Positions 1 to 8,932 of a stretch of DNA of 64,000 bases are shown here, piece after piece (within the stretch, counting starts at the first letter, position 1; each line of letters begins with the position of its first letter). Origin of the DNA: Candidatus Aenigmatarchaeota archaeon (GTDB lineage: Archaea > Aenigmatarchaeota > Aenigmatarchaeia > CG10238-14); assembly GCA_018304545.1 (NCBI GenBank), contig JAGVVZ010000005.1, positions 23,707-87,706 of the forward strand, in the 5' to 3' direction. The translations under genes and the position numbers were made by a program. The notes under the pieces are model-generated. The model ran no database searches, was not told where the DNA came from, and was given only the letters and a program-made list of their open reading frames with translations.

Positions 1-1993
1 CTCTCTTTGAAATTTCGTTTATAACAAACGATTCTCCGTTCAGTAGAGTGCTTGTTGGCTTTAGTTGATCGTCTTTGGCAGAGTATTCCATCAGCGTTAC
101 GAAGCCTTTTTCATTCATGGGGTCGTCTTTCCAATGTTTTCTAACTTCAGCAACTTCCAATATTCTCCTATATCTATGCAATCCGTCACCAGATTTTATC
201 ATTCCGGAGATAACGATGATATCAATTGCTTTGAAACTCGTTGCAGTTACACCTAAGTCATTGACAACTCTATCGAAAACACCATAAGGCGATTCGCCAT
301 GAATCGTTCCTGCGACTACATTTGCTAATGCACCAATTCTCATTGCCTCAAAGAGGGCACGGGCCTCGATACTTCTCACTTCTCCAACAATCAAGCACGA
401 ATCTCCCAATCTCAACGCAGTTCTCAATGCATCATCCGCAGGCAATTCTGATTCAATTCTTGTAATAACAGAACGTGATTTCATTCTTTCAATATTGTAT
501 CCAATATTTCTTAGTTGTGTTATGGGCAATTCTAGCGTGTCCTCAAGTGAGATAATCCTAAACTTCTTCATTATTTCAAGCATAGTTGCTCCAAGCAATG
601 ATGATTTACCGCTCGATCTTCCACCAGCAAATAAAATAGATCTAGAACCGTCAACGAAAAAACTCATCAATCCAGCAAACAAAGGATTCATATATTTTGT
701 ATCAATGAATAAGGGATAAGTCCATGGTCTATCTCTATGTCTCCTTAATGCATATGCTATGCCTTCTGGACTGAGAGTCTTTGTGATAGCAGCGACTCTT
801 GCTCTTCCACCCGGCACGAATAATTCAGTATCCAAAACAGGGTTAGCTTCATCTAGAGGTCTGCCTGAAAGAAGACGAAATCTTGTTGCCCAGCTTTCAG
901 CATCCTCTCTTGTCGGTATGAGATTTGTCTCACACTCTTCATAGTCGTCATGCTGCACATAAATCGGAGTTATTCCTATAGGAGAATTGATGTAGATGTC
1001 TTGCAGTTTACTGTCTGTTAATAATATTTCCAATATTCCAAAACCTGCAGTATACCTTACTAATATATTGACCATTTCTTCCAGTTCTTTCTGCGAGTAG
1101 TTTCCGCCAACAGCCATCTGGTTTATCATATCTTTGCCAATGTTCATGAAAACTTCTCTCGCTCTTTCTGGTTGGGTAAATTCTTTCTCGCCAGGTTTGT
1201 GTTCGGCTAATTGTCTTCTCGCAGAATCTATTATTGTATACTTGTCATCAGATAACTTGAATTCAGGCGCTGTGATGTGATAATAATATCTTACTTTGTG
1301 AGGCACTTTGTAAATCTCAACTTGTATGCCTCCCGGTAGTTCGTATCTCTCCACAAGTCTTCCATCTTTGGGCGGGAGAAATACGTATCTAGTGAGCATG
1401 AAAATAGGTCTGATAAGCGGGTTGAATATCTCTCTGTAAAGATTCCTGTCACCAACAACATGTCCATATAAGCCGTCTTTTATTGAATCAATCAACTGAG
1501 TTTTTTCCAACTCCTTTAAAATAGGTTCAAGTATATTTTTTACGAACATCGAATAATATATCCTATTTCTTTTATCCTCACCGGGAGATTTGATTTTTGA
1601 TGTATACTGTCTGATCATTCTCCTTATTTTAACATAAGCACCTATAGGATCTCTTTTTGTCATTCTTTCTAAAATGATTTTCAACTGATTCATTGCAGCT
1701 CCTAATATTTTTACGCCAGCCTGGCCTCCTATTTTTGAAATGTCCAGACTTTGAGAAGTCAGCTTATCATATGTATCCGCCATCTCTAGCAGAAGCTTTG
1801 TTTGATCATAATCATATTCATATTCCCTTCTTTCAGCGAGTATGATTCTTTCAACACTTTTTAATTGTAATATTTTATCGATAACAGTTTCCATTATCGT
1901 ATCAGAATCCTCGATGCTAAAACCGTATATGCTGTCGAGGCAATTTATTCTCAGTATGTTATCGATAAGTTCGTGCTCAAAAACCAACGTCAT
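1..1993 (-). CDS. Type II/IV secretion system ATPase (FlaI/PilB/GspE-like), 3' end cut by window edge
   Basis: The frame runs open from an ATG at 1993 to the left edge (664 codons). It encodes a cytoplasmic hexameric ATPase that powers assembly of archaeal pili, archaella or a related secretion system. The P-loop reads GGRSSGKSSLL near residue 455, and the Walker B region near residue 530 contains LIVGEVRSIEARAL. A long N-terminal half of about 440 residues precedes the ATPase core, more than in a minimal FlaI. The usual glycine/threonine-rich Walker A is modified to AGGRSSGKSS, but the GKS core is intact. The partner membrane protein (FlaJ/PilC) is not in the window and may lie beyond the left edge. 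The gene diverges from a coiled-coil gene 52 bases away. Family assignment is firm; the specific machine is not known. Confidence 0.9.
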   Translation of the reverse strand, partial: MTLVFEHELIDNILRINCLDSIYGFSIEDSDTIMETVIDKILQLKSVERIILAERREYEYDYDQTKLLLEMADTYDKLTSQSLDISKIGGQAGVKILGAAMNQLKIILERMTKRDPIGAYVKIRRMIRQYTSKIKSPGEDKRNRIYYSMFVKNILEPILKELEKTQLIDSIKDGLYGHVVGDRNLYREIFNPLIRPIFMLTRYVFLPPKDGRLVERYELPGGIQVEIYKVPHKVRYYYHITAPEFKLSDDKYTIIDSARRQLAEHKPGEKEFTQPERAREVFMNIGKDMINQMAVGGNYSQKELEEMVNILVRYTAGFGILEILLTDSKLQDIYINSPIGITPIYVQHDDYEECETNLIPTREDAESWATRFRLLSGRPLDEANPVLDTELFVPGGRARVAAITKTLSPEGIAYALRRHRDRPWTYPLFIDTKYMNPLFAGLMSFFVDGSRSILFAGGRSSGKSSLLGATMLEIMKKFRIISLEDTLELPITQLRNIGYNIERMKSRSVITRIESELPADDALRTALRLGDSCLIVGEVRSIEARALFEAMRIGALANVVAGTIHGESPYGVFDRVVNDLGVTATSFKAIDIIVISGMIKSGDGLHRYRRILEVAEVRKHWKDDPMNEKGFVTLMEYSAKDDQLKPTSTLLNGESFVINEISKR

Positions 1994-2045
1994 CACTATT
2001 AGAGAAATTATATTTGTATACTAATCAAAATATCTATTGATCTTT

Positions 2046-2438
2046 ATGGTTTTCGAAAAAAGGCCTGACATGCAAGGTTTTCAAAATGAGCTTGTGAGAA
2101 GAGTTAATGATGACTCAAGGAGAATAAGAACCATCGAACAAAGGCTAGATCTGATTAATAACAGAATAATGAGTATTGAAGAAAAAGTCATTGATGAAAT
2201 AGATAGTCTAAGAAAAGGATTTGATCAATTGTCAACTGACATGAGCGAGATTTCTAAAGAGTTGACAGAGCTACGCGGAGAAATGCTGAAAATAAGCAAA
2301 AATTTGGATAAAACAGCGAAGAAAAGCGAGGTGAAAGAGTTGGAAAGTTTGCTCGATATCTATAATCCGATAAAAGCCAACTTTGTCACAAGAGATGAAG
2401 TAAACAGGTTGTTGCAGGAAAAAATAGGCAAGAGATAA
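2046..2438 (+). CDS. Small coiled-coil protein next to the secretion ATPase
   Basis: The product has about 130 residues and is almost entirely charged heptad-type helix, with no signal peptide or membrane segment. The reading frame extends to a TTG at 2037, but the ATG at 2046 (MVFEKRPDM) is the likelier start. It opens a same-strand series with a second coiled-coil protein and three membrane proteins, and diverges from the FlaI/PilB-like ATPase. Coiled-coil proteins such as FlaC/D/E accompany archaellum motors, so an accessory role in the same machine is possible. I recognise no named family. Confidence 0.75.
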   Translation: MVFEKRPDMQGFQNELVRRVNDDSRRIRTIEQRLDLINNRIMSIEEKVIDEIDSLRKGFDQLSTDMSEISKELTELRGEMLKISKNLDKTAKKSEVKELESLLDIYNPIKANFVTRDEVNRLLQEKIGKR

Positions 2439-2480
2439 ATATAAGTTACATGCATCTCAATATATTATCAGGTGTAGATA

Positions 2481-3182
2481 TTGATTAAATTTCCTTCATT
2501 GGGTAAAGCCAAAGAGCCTGAAAAAATGGAATCTCTTGGCAAAGGTTTTGTTCCTGTTGATAAAGTGAAGCAGTTGAGCAGCAAAGGTTTTGCTGAACCT
2601 GAAATAATAGATGTCCTTAGAAAGGAAGGTTTCTCTTCGACAGAGATTGACAGAGCATTGACACAGGCTTTGAAATTGGGTTTATCCGGTGAAGATGAAC
2701 AAACAGGACTGCCGACCCTGAAAGATTTGCAAGCACAATCAACACAATATGATGACTTTTCATTACCTTATGAACCCCAACAGACGCAGGCTCAGGATTT
2801 CAACCAACAGATAATGGCACAACCACAACAATTCCAACAAGAATATTATCCAACGGAAAATTATGGTACGGAAGAATTGGTAGAATCAATAGTGCAGGAA
2901 AGAATGATGGAGTTGGATGAAAAGTTGGGCGAGTTCAGAGAAAAATATGCGAATCTGGATAGAAAAATTTCCGATCTTCATAATAGGCTAGTGATTTTAG
3001 GTAAAGGAAAAAATGAGAAGGATCAGATGATAGTGAACAAACTGGACAGCCTTCAGGACAATCTGGCTGATATGGGTGCTAAGATATCTAGCTTAGAAAA
3101 AACATTTAGAGACGCTTTGCCAGCTTTGATAGAGAGCGTTCGTTCTCTCACAGAACTAGTTCAAAGATTTAAAAAAGAGTGA
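2481..3182 (+). CDS. Coiled-coil protein with an N-terminal UBA-like helical motif and a Q-rich linker
   Basis: The start is a TTG preceded by GGTG at 2471-2474, a reasonable ribosome binding site; no ATG suits. Residues about 25-65 form short helices of the pattern 'L..KGF.E.EI...L..EGFS..EID.AL', which resembles a UBA-like or helix-hairpin module. Residues 85-125 are a low-complexity Gln/Pro/Tyr linker, and residues 130-230 are coiled coil. No signal peptide or transmembrane segment is visible. The gene sits between another coiled-coil gene and three paralogous membrane genes, and probably acts as a cytoplasmic adaptor for them. Function unknown. Confidence 0.8.
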   Translation: MIKFPSLGKAKEPEKMESLGKGFVPVDKVKQLSSKGFAEPEIIDVLRKEGFSSTEIDRALTQALKLGLSGEDEQTGLPTLKDLQAQSTQYDDFSLPYEPQQTQAQDFNQQIMAQPQQFQQEYYPTENYGTEELVESIVQERMMELDEKLGEFREKYANLDRKISDLHNRLVILGKGKNEKDQMIVNKLDSLQDNLADMGAKISSLEKTFRDALPALIESVRSLTELVQRFKKE

Positions 3183-3221
3183 ATCTATTTATTGTCTTAA
3201 AAACAATTTTTTTATGATAAC

Positions 3222-3746
3222 ATGGTAAATTCCTTTTTAACTGTTGCACAAAGATTGCATGAACTAGGGTTTTTTAATTTCGTGCTGCCGTGGTTTATTG
3301 TTGCTGCAGTGTTCTATGGACTGTTGAGAAAATCAAAAGTATTGGGCGAAGGAATAGCAGTCAATGGTGTCGTATCTCTAACAATCGCATTTTTTGTTTG
3401 GGGATATTTTGTAGTTTCGTCACCTGCAGACTTAGCTGGTCCAATGTCAAGATTTTTCACAAGTTTTTCTGTCATATTGATAGGACTAGTCATCGCATTT
3501 CTAGGTGCAAGTTTGGCTTATCCTGATTTCCCATCGGCTTTAACAGAATATATGAAGGGAAGTGTTTTCATCTGGGTATTAATAACAATTGTTTCTGTTA
3601 TGATTTTCTTCACTAGCGGATTATCAACTGTTATCGGCTTAGGTAACATGGGCAAGTCAAGTGCAGGAATAATGTTATTAATATTCATACTCATGTTTAT
3701 AGGATTATTGATAGCAACAATTGTCGGAGCTACAAAAGGTGGATAG
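3222..3746 (+). CDS. Multi-pass membrane protein, paralog 1 of 3
   Basis: This 174-residue hydrophobic protein has about five transmembrane helices. A signature near residues 20-45 reads 'LPWFI...VFYGLLRKSKVLG'. The two following genes encode the same pattern (LPFLL..AIFYGLLRKSKIFG and LPFLL..IIFGLLKKLNIFG), so the three are tandem paralogs. The stop abuts the next ATG without spacing, indicating one operon. I do not recognise a named family. The adjacent secretion ATPase and coiled-coil proteins suggest a membrane-embedded complex. Confidence 0.8.
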   Translation: MVNSFLTVAQRLHELGFFNFVLPWFIVAAVFYGLLRKSKVLGEGIAVNGVVSLTIAFFVWGYFVVSSPADLAGPMSRFFTSFSVILIGLVIAFLGASLAYPDFPSALTEYMKGSVFIWVLITIVSVMIFFTSGLSTVIGLGNMGKSSAGIMLLIFILMFIGLLIATIVGATKGG

Positions 3747-4325
3747 ATGGCAACAGATGTTTTCCGAGAAGCTATACTTCAAATGAGAGAGATAGGCGCG
3801 TTCAATTTCCTATTCCCATTCTTACTGACGATGGCTATTTTTTATGGATTGCTGAGAAAATCAAAAATATTTGGTCCGCCAGAAATTAATGTTGCTGTTA
3901 ATGCAATCGTCTCTTTGGTCGCGGCATTTATGGTATGGGCATATCCTGTGATCAACGGAGTTGATATTGAAGCAAAACTGTCTTCATTTTTTGCTCAAGG
4001 TATTATCGTAACACTAGTGTTGATGATGGCGATGCTCGGTGCAGGAATGGTGTTGCCACCAGATTATGACTTTAAGGAAATGTTTGGTAAGAGAGGAGGT
4101 TTAATTATTGTCGGTATTGTTTTTGCTTTGAGTATAGTGATTGTGATAACAAGTGGCTTGGTAGGCATAATAATAAACCCAGAGCAGATAACATCTTTAA
4201 TACCGAAGGATTATATTATAACAATAGGACTGATATTATTTGTTTTGATTGTAATGATATGGATTGTGAATAGTGGTAAACCACCCGAATCAAGTAATGG
4301 TGGTAAAAAGCCAGGAGATAAATGA
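3747..4325 (+). CDS. Multi-pass membrane protein, paralog 2 of 3
   Basis: The protein has 192 residues and about five transmembrane helices, with a short soluble Gly/Lys/Pro-rich tail. The N-terminal signature FYGLLRKSKIFG at about residues 31-42 is nearly identical to that of the preceding gene. After the first helix, 'N.AVNAIVSLVAAFMVW' corresponds to 'VNGVVSLTIAFFVW' in paralog 1. Its ATG follows the previous stop directly and its own stop overlaps the next ATG (ATGA), so translation is probably coupled. No known family recognised. Confidence 0.8.
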   Translation: MATDVFREAILQMREIGAFNFLFPFLLTMAIFYGLLRKSKIFGPPEINVAVNAIVSLVAAFMVWAYPVINGVDIEAKLSSFFAQGIIVTLVLMMAMLGAGMVLPPDYDFKEMFGKRGGLIIVGIVFALSIVIVITSGLVGIIINPEQITSLIPKDYIITIGLILFVLIVMIWIVNSGKPPESSNGGKKPGDK

Positions 4326-4942
4326 TTGAAATGGCCGACCCGATAAGATTTAATGAAATTATTCAAATTATGAGAGATAGTGGATATTTCGGTACGTTAT
4401 TGCCTTTTCTATTGGTTTGGTCGATTATTTTTGGACTTCTTAAAAAATTAAATATTTTTGGATTTACAACATCTGGTAACTCAGCTACAGGCGCCCCAGG
4501 ACAAATCATCCGAGATAATGGAATTAATTTTACCATTTCTACTATAATTGCTGCATACGTAGTTGTGTTTTCTCCATTTTCAACTCCATTAAATGAATTT
4601 TTCTCTTCATTTTTCACACAGTCAGCTTTGGCAATGGTGGTATTACTTGTAGCTTTACTTTTTGTGGGATTAGTGTTTTTTGCACCTTTTTGGGGCGGAG
4701 ATGCTGCTAAATTATCTAAACTTATGCAAGGTTGGATACCATGGTTATTAGGACTGGCAATTGTTGGAGTAGGTGTTATTTTTGTAACGAGTGGCGGAAT
4801 TGAACTATTTTATAATTATTTACCTCTTAGTTGGAGACCATTTCAAATAGATCCATATTGGATTGCTCTTATAATTGCTGCGGTTTTAATAATAGGTACA
4901 ATGTTAATAGCATCAGGCGGAGGCGGGGGTCAAAATCCTTAA
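4322..4942 (+). CDS. Multi-pass membrane protein, paralog 3 of 3
   Basis: This 206-residue polytopic membrane protein ends in a glycine-rich tail. It is the most divergent of the trio, with FGLLKKLNIFG at about residues 37-47 followed by a short inserted Gly/Ser/Thr loop absent from the other two. The ATG at 4322 overlaps the previous stop; a second in-frame ATG at 4331 is an alternative start. The stop codon shares bases with the stop of the convergent DUF357 gene. Unequal subunits of one complex, produced by gene duplication, is an inference. Confidence 0.78.
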   Translation: MIEMADPIRFNEIIQIMRDSGYFGTLLPFLLVWSIIFGLLKKLNIFGFTTSGNSATGAPGQIIRDNGINFTISTIIAAYVVVFSPFSTPLNEFFSSFFTQSALAMVVLLVALLFVGLVFFAPFWGGDAAKLSKLMQGWIPWLLGLAIVGVGVIFVTSGGIELFYNYLPLSWRPFQIDPYWIALIIAAVLIIGTMLIASGGGGGQNP

Positions 4943-5178
4943 TTATCTAATATTTTTATTTCTTCACCAATTTCTAACCAAGCCCAACTCCAAATAATAG
5001 ATTCAAAAGCTAAAATGTAATTTTTTTCTTTTAACCAGTGTTTAGAATCTTTCAAATAAGCATTTATATTAATTAAAAATTCCTCTCCTTTTTTTGATTT
5101 TACTTTAATAACCTTTAGTTTATCTTCTAATTTCGTAATCTGTCTCATTATTTCTTTTTTTGTTATTCTATCTTTCAT
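4939..5178 (-). CDS. DUF357 family small protein
   Basis: The 79-residue product has an N-terminal helix rich in Lys and Glu and a C-terminal 'YLKDSKHWLKEKNYILAFES' segment followed by aromatic and Ala residues. That matches the archaeal DUF357 pattern of a helical bundle in which 'A..sY..gwLeaGe' follows. Its ATG overlaps the stop of dphB (ATGA), so the two form an operon. Its stop overlaps the stop of the convergent membrane gene. The function of DUF357 is not established. Confidence 0.72.
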   Translation of the reverse strand: MKDRITKKEIMRQITKLEDKLKVIKVKSKKGEEFLININAYLKDSKHWLKEKNYILAFESIIWSWAWLEIGEEIKILDN

Positions 5179-5942
5179 TCTCTAAACACTTCCAAATACT
5201 CCTTTTCCGTGAAATGTAAGTCTCCTGGAATAATTATTATCATCGGTGGTTCTCCTAAATCTCTCTTTGCAATGTTTTTTATTTTATCGTAAAAAATTGT
5301 GGAATTGGTGCTTCCAGCTCTAGTGAAAAATATTATCTTGGAATCTTCTGTTATTATCTTCTGTTTTTTCCTCTTTTCCATATCCAACAGAGTTTCGATT
5401 CCCTCCTTCGCATTCATGTATTTATTTTTCTCTGCATCTATGTCTAAAAGTATCAAGGTATGTAATCCTCTATCTATGTTTTCTTTTATTTTTTCGTATA
5501 CTGAAAGTGGTAATTTGTTTCCGAACTTGTCTCTAAATGGTATTGTAACTACACTTCCAAATTTGTATAAATGCAAACCCGTTTCACCAATGGCAGAAAA
5601 TATGGATGATCCATGAATAACATACGTTTTTATTTTTCTTTTTATCGCCTCTTGCCTCAATGATGTATGAGTGGTTGCACAGAACGGATCGCCGCCAATT
5701 AAAAACCCAACCTTTTTTGTTTTTGCAGGTTCTAAAAGAATCTCAGAATTTTCTTCAACATCTTTTCTAGTTAAGATTTTTATCTTTTTTCCAGTCGTCC
5801 TTTCTAAATTTTTGATATTCAAATTCATTTTTTGTGTATAGAACTCTACAAACAATATATCACAGCTTTTTGCTACCTCCAAAGCTCTTACACTCATGTC
5901 CTTTTCGTCGTACAATCCTAGCCCAATAAAATATAGAGACAT
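5175..5942 (-). CDS. dphB: Diphthine synthase
   Basis: This SAM-dependent methyltransferase trimethylates the modified histidine of elongation factor 2 in diphthamide synthesis. The N-terminus MSLYFIGLGLYDEKDMS is characteristic of the family. Further hallmarks are the GGDPFCATTHTSLR region near residue 83 and SIFSAIGETGLHLYKFG near 117. At 255 residues it has the normal length of this tetrapyrrole-methylase-fold enzyme. It is followed by an overlapping DUF357 gene. Another enzyme of the pathway, Dph2, is encoded at 18753-19640. Confidence 0.95.
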   Translation of the reverse strand: MSLYFIGLGLYDEKDMSVRALEVAKSCDILFVEFYTQKMNLNIKNLERTTGKKIKILTRKDVEENSEILLEPAKTKKVGFLIGGDPFCATTHTSLRQEAIKRKIKTYVIHGSSIFSAIGETGLHLYKFGSVVTIPFRDKFGNKLPLSVYEKIKENIDRGLHTLILLDIDAEKNKYMNAKEGIETLLDMEKRKKQKIITEDSKIIFFTRAGSTNSTIFYDKIKNIAKRDLGEPPMIIIIPGDLHFTEKEYLEVFRE

Positions 5943-5983
5943 AATATTCCTTATTTATAAATTGCAGTTATAGATTTAATATT

Positions 5984-6775
5984 ATGGAAATCACTTCATA
6001 CGAAATTATAGGATCGAAAGAGAAGGCCGTGGCTATAATAGAAATTCCAAAAAATTTAATAAGAAAGGAAAATGAAATAGCAAACGAGATAATGAAGAGA
6101 CATAAACACGTCGTTTCAGTACTGAAAAAAACATCTGAAAGAAAAAGCGAATACAGAGTCAGAAATTATAAGTTAATAAAGGGACAAAAAAATACTGAGG
6201 TTATACACAAGGAGAACGGATGCAATTTAAAAGTTGATCCAAGAAAAGTCTATTTCTCTCAGAGAGAGGGAACAGAAAGATTAAGAATTGCAGGATATAC
6301 TAAAAAAAACGAAACAATAATGGTGATGTTTTCCGGGATAGGTTCATTTTCTGTTAACATCGCTAAACATCAAAAAAACATAAAGAAAATAATTTCTGTA
6401 GAATTGAATCCGTCAGCTGTAGATTATATGATTGAAAATATCAAACTTAACAGGTCCCAAGATAAGATAATTCCTGTCTTAGGAGACGTAAAAAAAGTAT
6501 GCAAGGAATGGTATAACAAATGCAATAGGGTTGTTATGCCGTTGCCACATGAATCCTGGAAATATATTCAAATCGCTTTGAAATGTTTAAAATCTACTGG
6601 TATCATCCACATTTATTTTTTTGATAGCGAAAAAAAAGTGGAAAGAAATGTTAAGAGAAGAATAGAAAAATTAAAACAAAAAACAAAGAAGAAAATTATA
6701 TATAAAATTAGAAGAGTGCTGCCTTATGCTCCAGGTATAAACAAATATTGTGTAGATATGAAATTATCCAATTAA
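5984..6775 (+). CDS. trm5: tRNA (guanine-N1)-methyltransferase, Trm5/Met-10+ family
   Basis: The class I methyltransferase fold begins near residue 105 with MVMFSGIGSFSVNIAK, the SAM-binding motif I. SVELNPSAVDYMIENIKLN is the acidic motif II typical of Trm5 and Taw2. The catalytic-loop region reads VVMPLPHES, close to the NLP motif of Trm5. The N-terminal domain is of the short type (263 residues overall). It probably makes m1G37 in tRNA, but a wybutosine-type (Taw2) role cannot be excluded. The gene diverges from dphB and overlaps the convergent DedA-like gene by 12 bases. Confidence 0.85.
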   Translation: MEITSYEIIGSKEKAVAIIEIPKNLIRKENEIANEIMKRHKHVVSVLKKTSERKSEYRVRNYKLIKGQKNTEVIHKENGCNLKVDPRKVYFSQREGTERLRIAGYTKKNETIMVMFSGIGSFSVNIAKHQKNIKKIISVELNPSAVDYMIENIKLNRSQDKIIPVLGDVKKVCKEWYNKCNRVVMPLPHESWKYIQIALKCLKSTGIIHIYFFDSEKKVERNVKRRIEKLKQKTKKKIIYKIRRVLPYAPGINKYCVDMKLSN

Positions 6776-7285
6776 TCCTATACCTAAATATCTAATGATC
6801 CAGTTAATAGAGTAGTATCCAGCAAAAGCTATGACAGTCATTTTTATGAATTTGCCGGTTGACATAGCAAGAAAATATTTCCTAAAATCATATTTTATCA
6901 TACCGCAAAATAATCCCACAATATCAATCGGAAATGGACCTGCTGATAAAATCAAAATCCATATAAAAAATTTTTTCTTTTCAAAAAATTTCCTAACTTT
7001 GTTTAGTTCTTTTTCATATTTCTTTTCAATTATTTCTTTTCCTCCTAGACCTACGAAATAACTAACAGTATCACCTATAGATGCAGCAGTGCCTGCAGTT
7101 AATGCCACTAGACCAGGATCAAGTATGGAAGCAGCAGTTATTATAATCGCATTTGTTGGTAAAGGGAAAAAGAATAAACTAGCACTGGATATTAGAACCA
7201 AGATGAATAGTCCAATATAGCCCCAATCATTAACTAGCAAAAACCCGTATTGGAAAGCAGTATTCAGGAGTTCTACAAAAGTCAT
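6764..7285 (-). CDS. DedA/VTT-domain membrane protein (SNARE-associated family)
   Basis: The 173-residue integral membrane protein has about five hydrophobic segments. The motif 'FFFPLPTNAIIITAASI' and the central 'GTAASIGDTVSYFVGLGG' match the DedA/YqaA (VTT) family, implicated in lipid scrambling and membrane homeostasis. The conserved 'G.fP...vd...G.......F' segment follows around residues 115-135. It is convergent with the trm5-like gene, with a small overlap. Confidence 0.8.
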   Translation of the reverse strand: MTFVELLNTAFQYGFLLVNDWGYIGLFILVLISSASLFFFPLPTNAIIITAASILDPGLVALTAGTAASIGDTVSYFVGLGGKEIIEKKYEKELNKVRKFFEKKKFFIWILILSAGPFPIDIVGLFCGMIKYDFRKYFLAMSTGKFIKMTVIAFAGYYSINWIIRYLGIGLIG

Positions 7286-7333
7286 ATAATCATCATAGAT
7301 ATTAAGAATAATTAATTTCTTTAATCAAATGGT

Positions 7334-7900
7334 TTACAGAACGAAAATGATTACTGTTATAGACATTAAGAAAAACCAGATCGAAAAACTCCATAAAAAT
7401 ATTTTGCTTCCATCCAAAGGTGGTATGGGCAATAGGTTGAAAAACGCCAGTAGTACATTGATCTGACTTAACATTGAGAAAAATTCACCAGGGATTAGTA
7501 AAAATACACATGCAAGAATTATGTTTATTCCCACACCTGCTAGAGAAATTATGCCTAAATCATGCGGAGTTAATCTAATTACCTTTATTCCCCATCTCCC
7601 AAATTTGTATGGTGCTATTTCTATATGCCCTGGAGTAAAGATCCCGAAGCCGCCTATATATTTTAGGGCAATGCTAAATAAGGACAGCATGATACCGGGA
7701 GGCCACAGTTTGAACGTAGCAGTACAACCAAGTCTAGTAGCCATAATTTTGTGACCCATCTCACATAAAAGAAACGATATCGAGACAATTATGAAAGAAA
7801 CGAAAAACAGCGATTCTATATCAGGAAAAGAAAATACCAGAGTTAAGGCTAAAATAGATATTACTATATCCCTGATTTCTTCCATTGTGAATAACTTCAT
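7334..7900 (-). CDS. M50/site-2 protease-like membrane protein with CEMGH in place of HExxH
   Basis: This 188-residue polytopic protein has the layout of archaeal M50 peptidases. A metal-site helix reads CEMGHKIMATRLG at about residues 46-58, a central 'SLAGVGINI' replaces the usual 'GPLTNI', and the C-terminal NLLPIPPLDGSKIF carries the aspartate ligand. The first histidine of HExxH is a cysteine (codon TGT, read from the DNA), while the glutamate, second histidine and LDG are kept. Cysteine could still bind zinc, or the protein could be a non-proteolytic relative. No PDZ domain is present. Fold assignment is good; activity is uncertain. Confidence 0.8.
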   Translation of the reverse strand: MKLFTMEEIRDIVISILALTLVFSFPDIESLFFVSFIIVSISFLLCEMGHKIMATRLGCTATFKLWPPGIMLSLFSIALKYIGGFGIFTPGHIEIAPYKFGRWGIKVIRLTPHDLGIISLAGVGINIILACVFLLIPGEFFSMLSQINVLLAFFNLLPIPPLDGSKIFLWSFSIWFFLMSITVIIFVL

Positions 7901-7978
7901 ATTTATTTTTTAGTGTTTTAGATTAAATTGTTTTAGATAACTCTTTTCTATTAGCAAATCAAATAGATTTTCGGTAAT

Positions 7979-8794
7979 ATGACAGATTTGATCAAGGTGG
8001 GTCTAGCTCTTAGTGGTGGTGGAGTGAGAGGCATGGCTCATATAGGCGTCATTAAAGTTTTAGAGAAAAATGAAGTACCTATTGATTATATCTCTGGAGC
8101 GAGTGCAGGATCATTAATTGGTGGGATATATGCTAGTGGAACGCCAATAGACGCAATTGAAAATGTAGTGACAAAAATGAGAACGAGAGATATTGCTAGG
8201 CTGATAGATCCGGCCAGGCTTAACGTGGGATTTGTTAAAGGCGATAAATTAATGGCGTTTGTTTCAAAAATATTGACAGAAAGAAATATCGAAAACTTCA
8301 AAATCCCTTTCGCTGCTGTGGCAACTGATATACTTACAGGCAACGAGATAATTTTTGATAAAGGCGATTCTATTACAGCAATAAGGTCGAGCATATCTTT
8401 TCCCGGTGTTTTTACTCCCGTTAAATATAGAGAGACATTTTTAGTTGATGGCGGTGTAGTAAATCCACTGCCAGTTGATATAGTGAGAGACATGGGTGCA
8501 GATGTTATAATAGGCGTTAATGTTTTAGGCCAACCTGAAGCGAAGATAGATGAAAAGAATCAAACCATAGTAACGAAAAATGTTATTTCAAACACGATTA
8601 GGATATTGGAAAAACAGGTGGTTGATTTAAAATTTGAAAGAATAAAAGACAAGAGTGTAATAATTCTAAAACCAAACATTAATGATATTAGCACATTTTC
8701 TATATCCACAAAATCTCTAGTTCGTGCGATAAGAGAGGGTGAAAATGCAGCGAATGAAAAAATGGATCAAATACTGAAAGCCATAGGAAAATAA
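7979..8794 (+). CDS. Patatin-like phospholipase (RssA/NTE family)
   Basis: The Ser-Asp dyad of the patatin fold is complete. GGGVRGMAHIGVIKVL at residues 13-28 is the oxyanion loop and GASAGS at residues 40-45 holds the nucleophile serine. DGGVVNPLPVD near residue 158 carries the aspartate. At 271 residues it has the usual length of stand-alone archaeal and bacterial members. It is predicted to be cytoplasmic and to hydrolyse acyl or lysophospholipid esters; the actual substrate in an ether-lipid archaeon is unknown. Confidence 0.9.
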   Translation: MTDLIKVGLALSGGGVRGMAHIGVIKVLEKNEVPIDYISGASAGSLIGGIYASGTPIDAIENVVTKMRTRDIARLIDPARLNVGFVKGDKLMAFVSKILTERNIENFKIPFAAVATDILTGNEIIFDKGDSITAIRSSISFPGVFTPVKYRETFLVDGGVVNPLPVDIVRDMGADVIIGVNVLGQPEAKIDEKNQTIVTKNVISNTIRILEKQVVDLKFERIKDKSVIILKPNINDISTFSISTKSLVRAIREGENAANEKMDQILKAIGK

Positions 8795-8932
8795 GGTTTT
8801 TAAAGTTGTGTTTTCAATTTATTTCTAATCAAAGTGGGTTAAATGACCGGCGAAAATCTTTGCAATAGCTGTTGACTTTTATCTAGTTCTTTTTTTGTTC
8901 TATAAAAATGATTTAAGAGGCGAATCGTATGA

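Noticed and set aside
65..944. Short plus-strand frames in the first 2 kb
   Set aside because: They are all opposite the secretion ATPase, whose minus-strand frame is continuous and carries Walker motifs.
8086..8493. 135-codon minus-strand frame within the patatin gene
   Set aside because: It is the shadow of a gene with intact catalytic dyad and has no recognisable features of its own.
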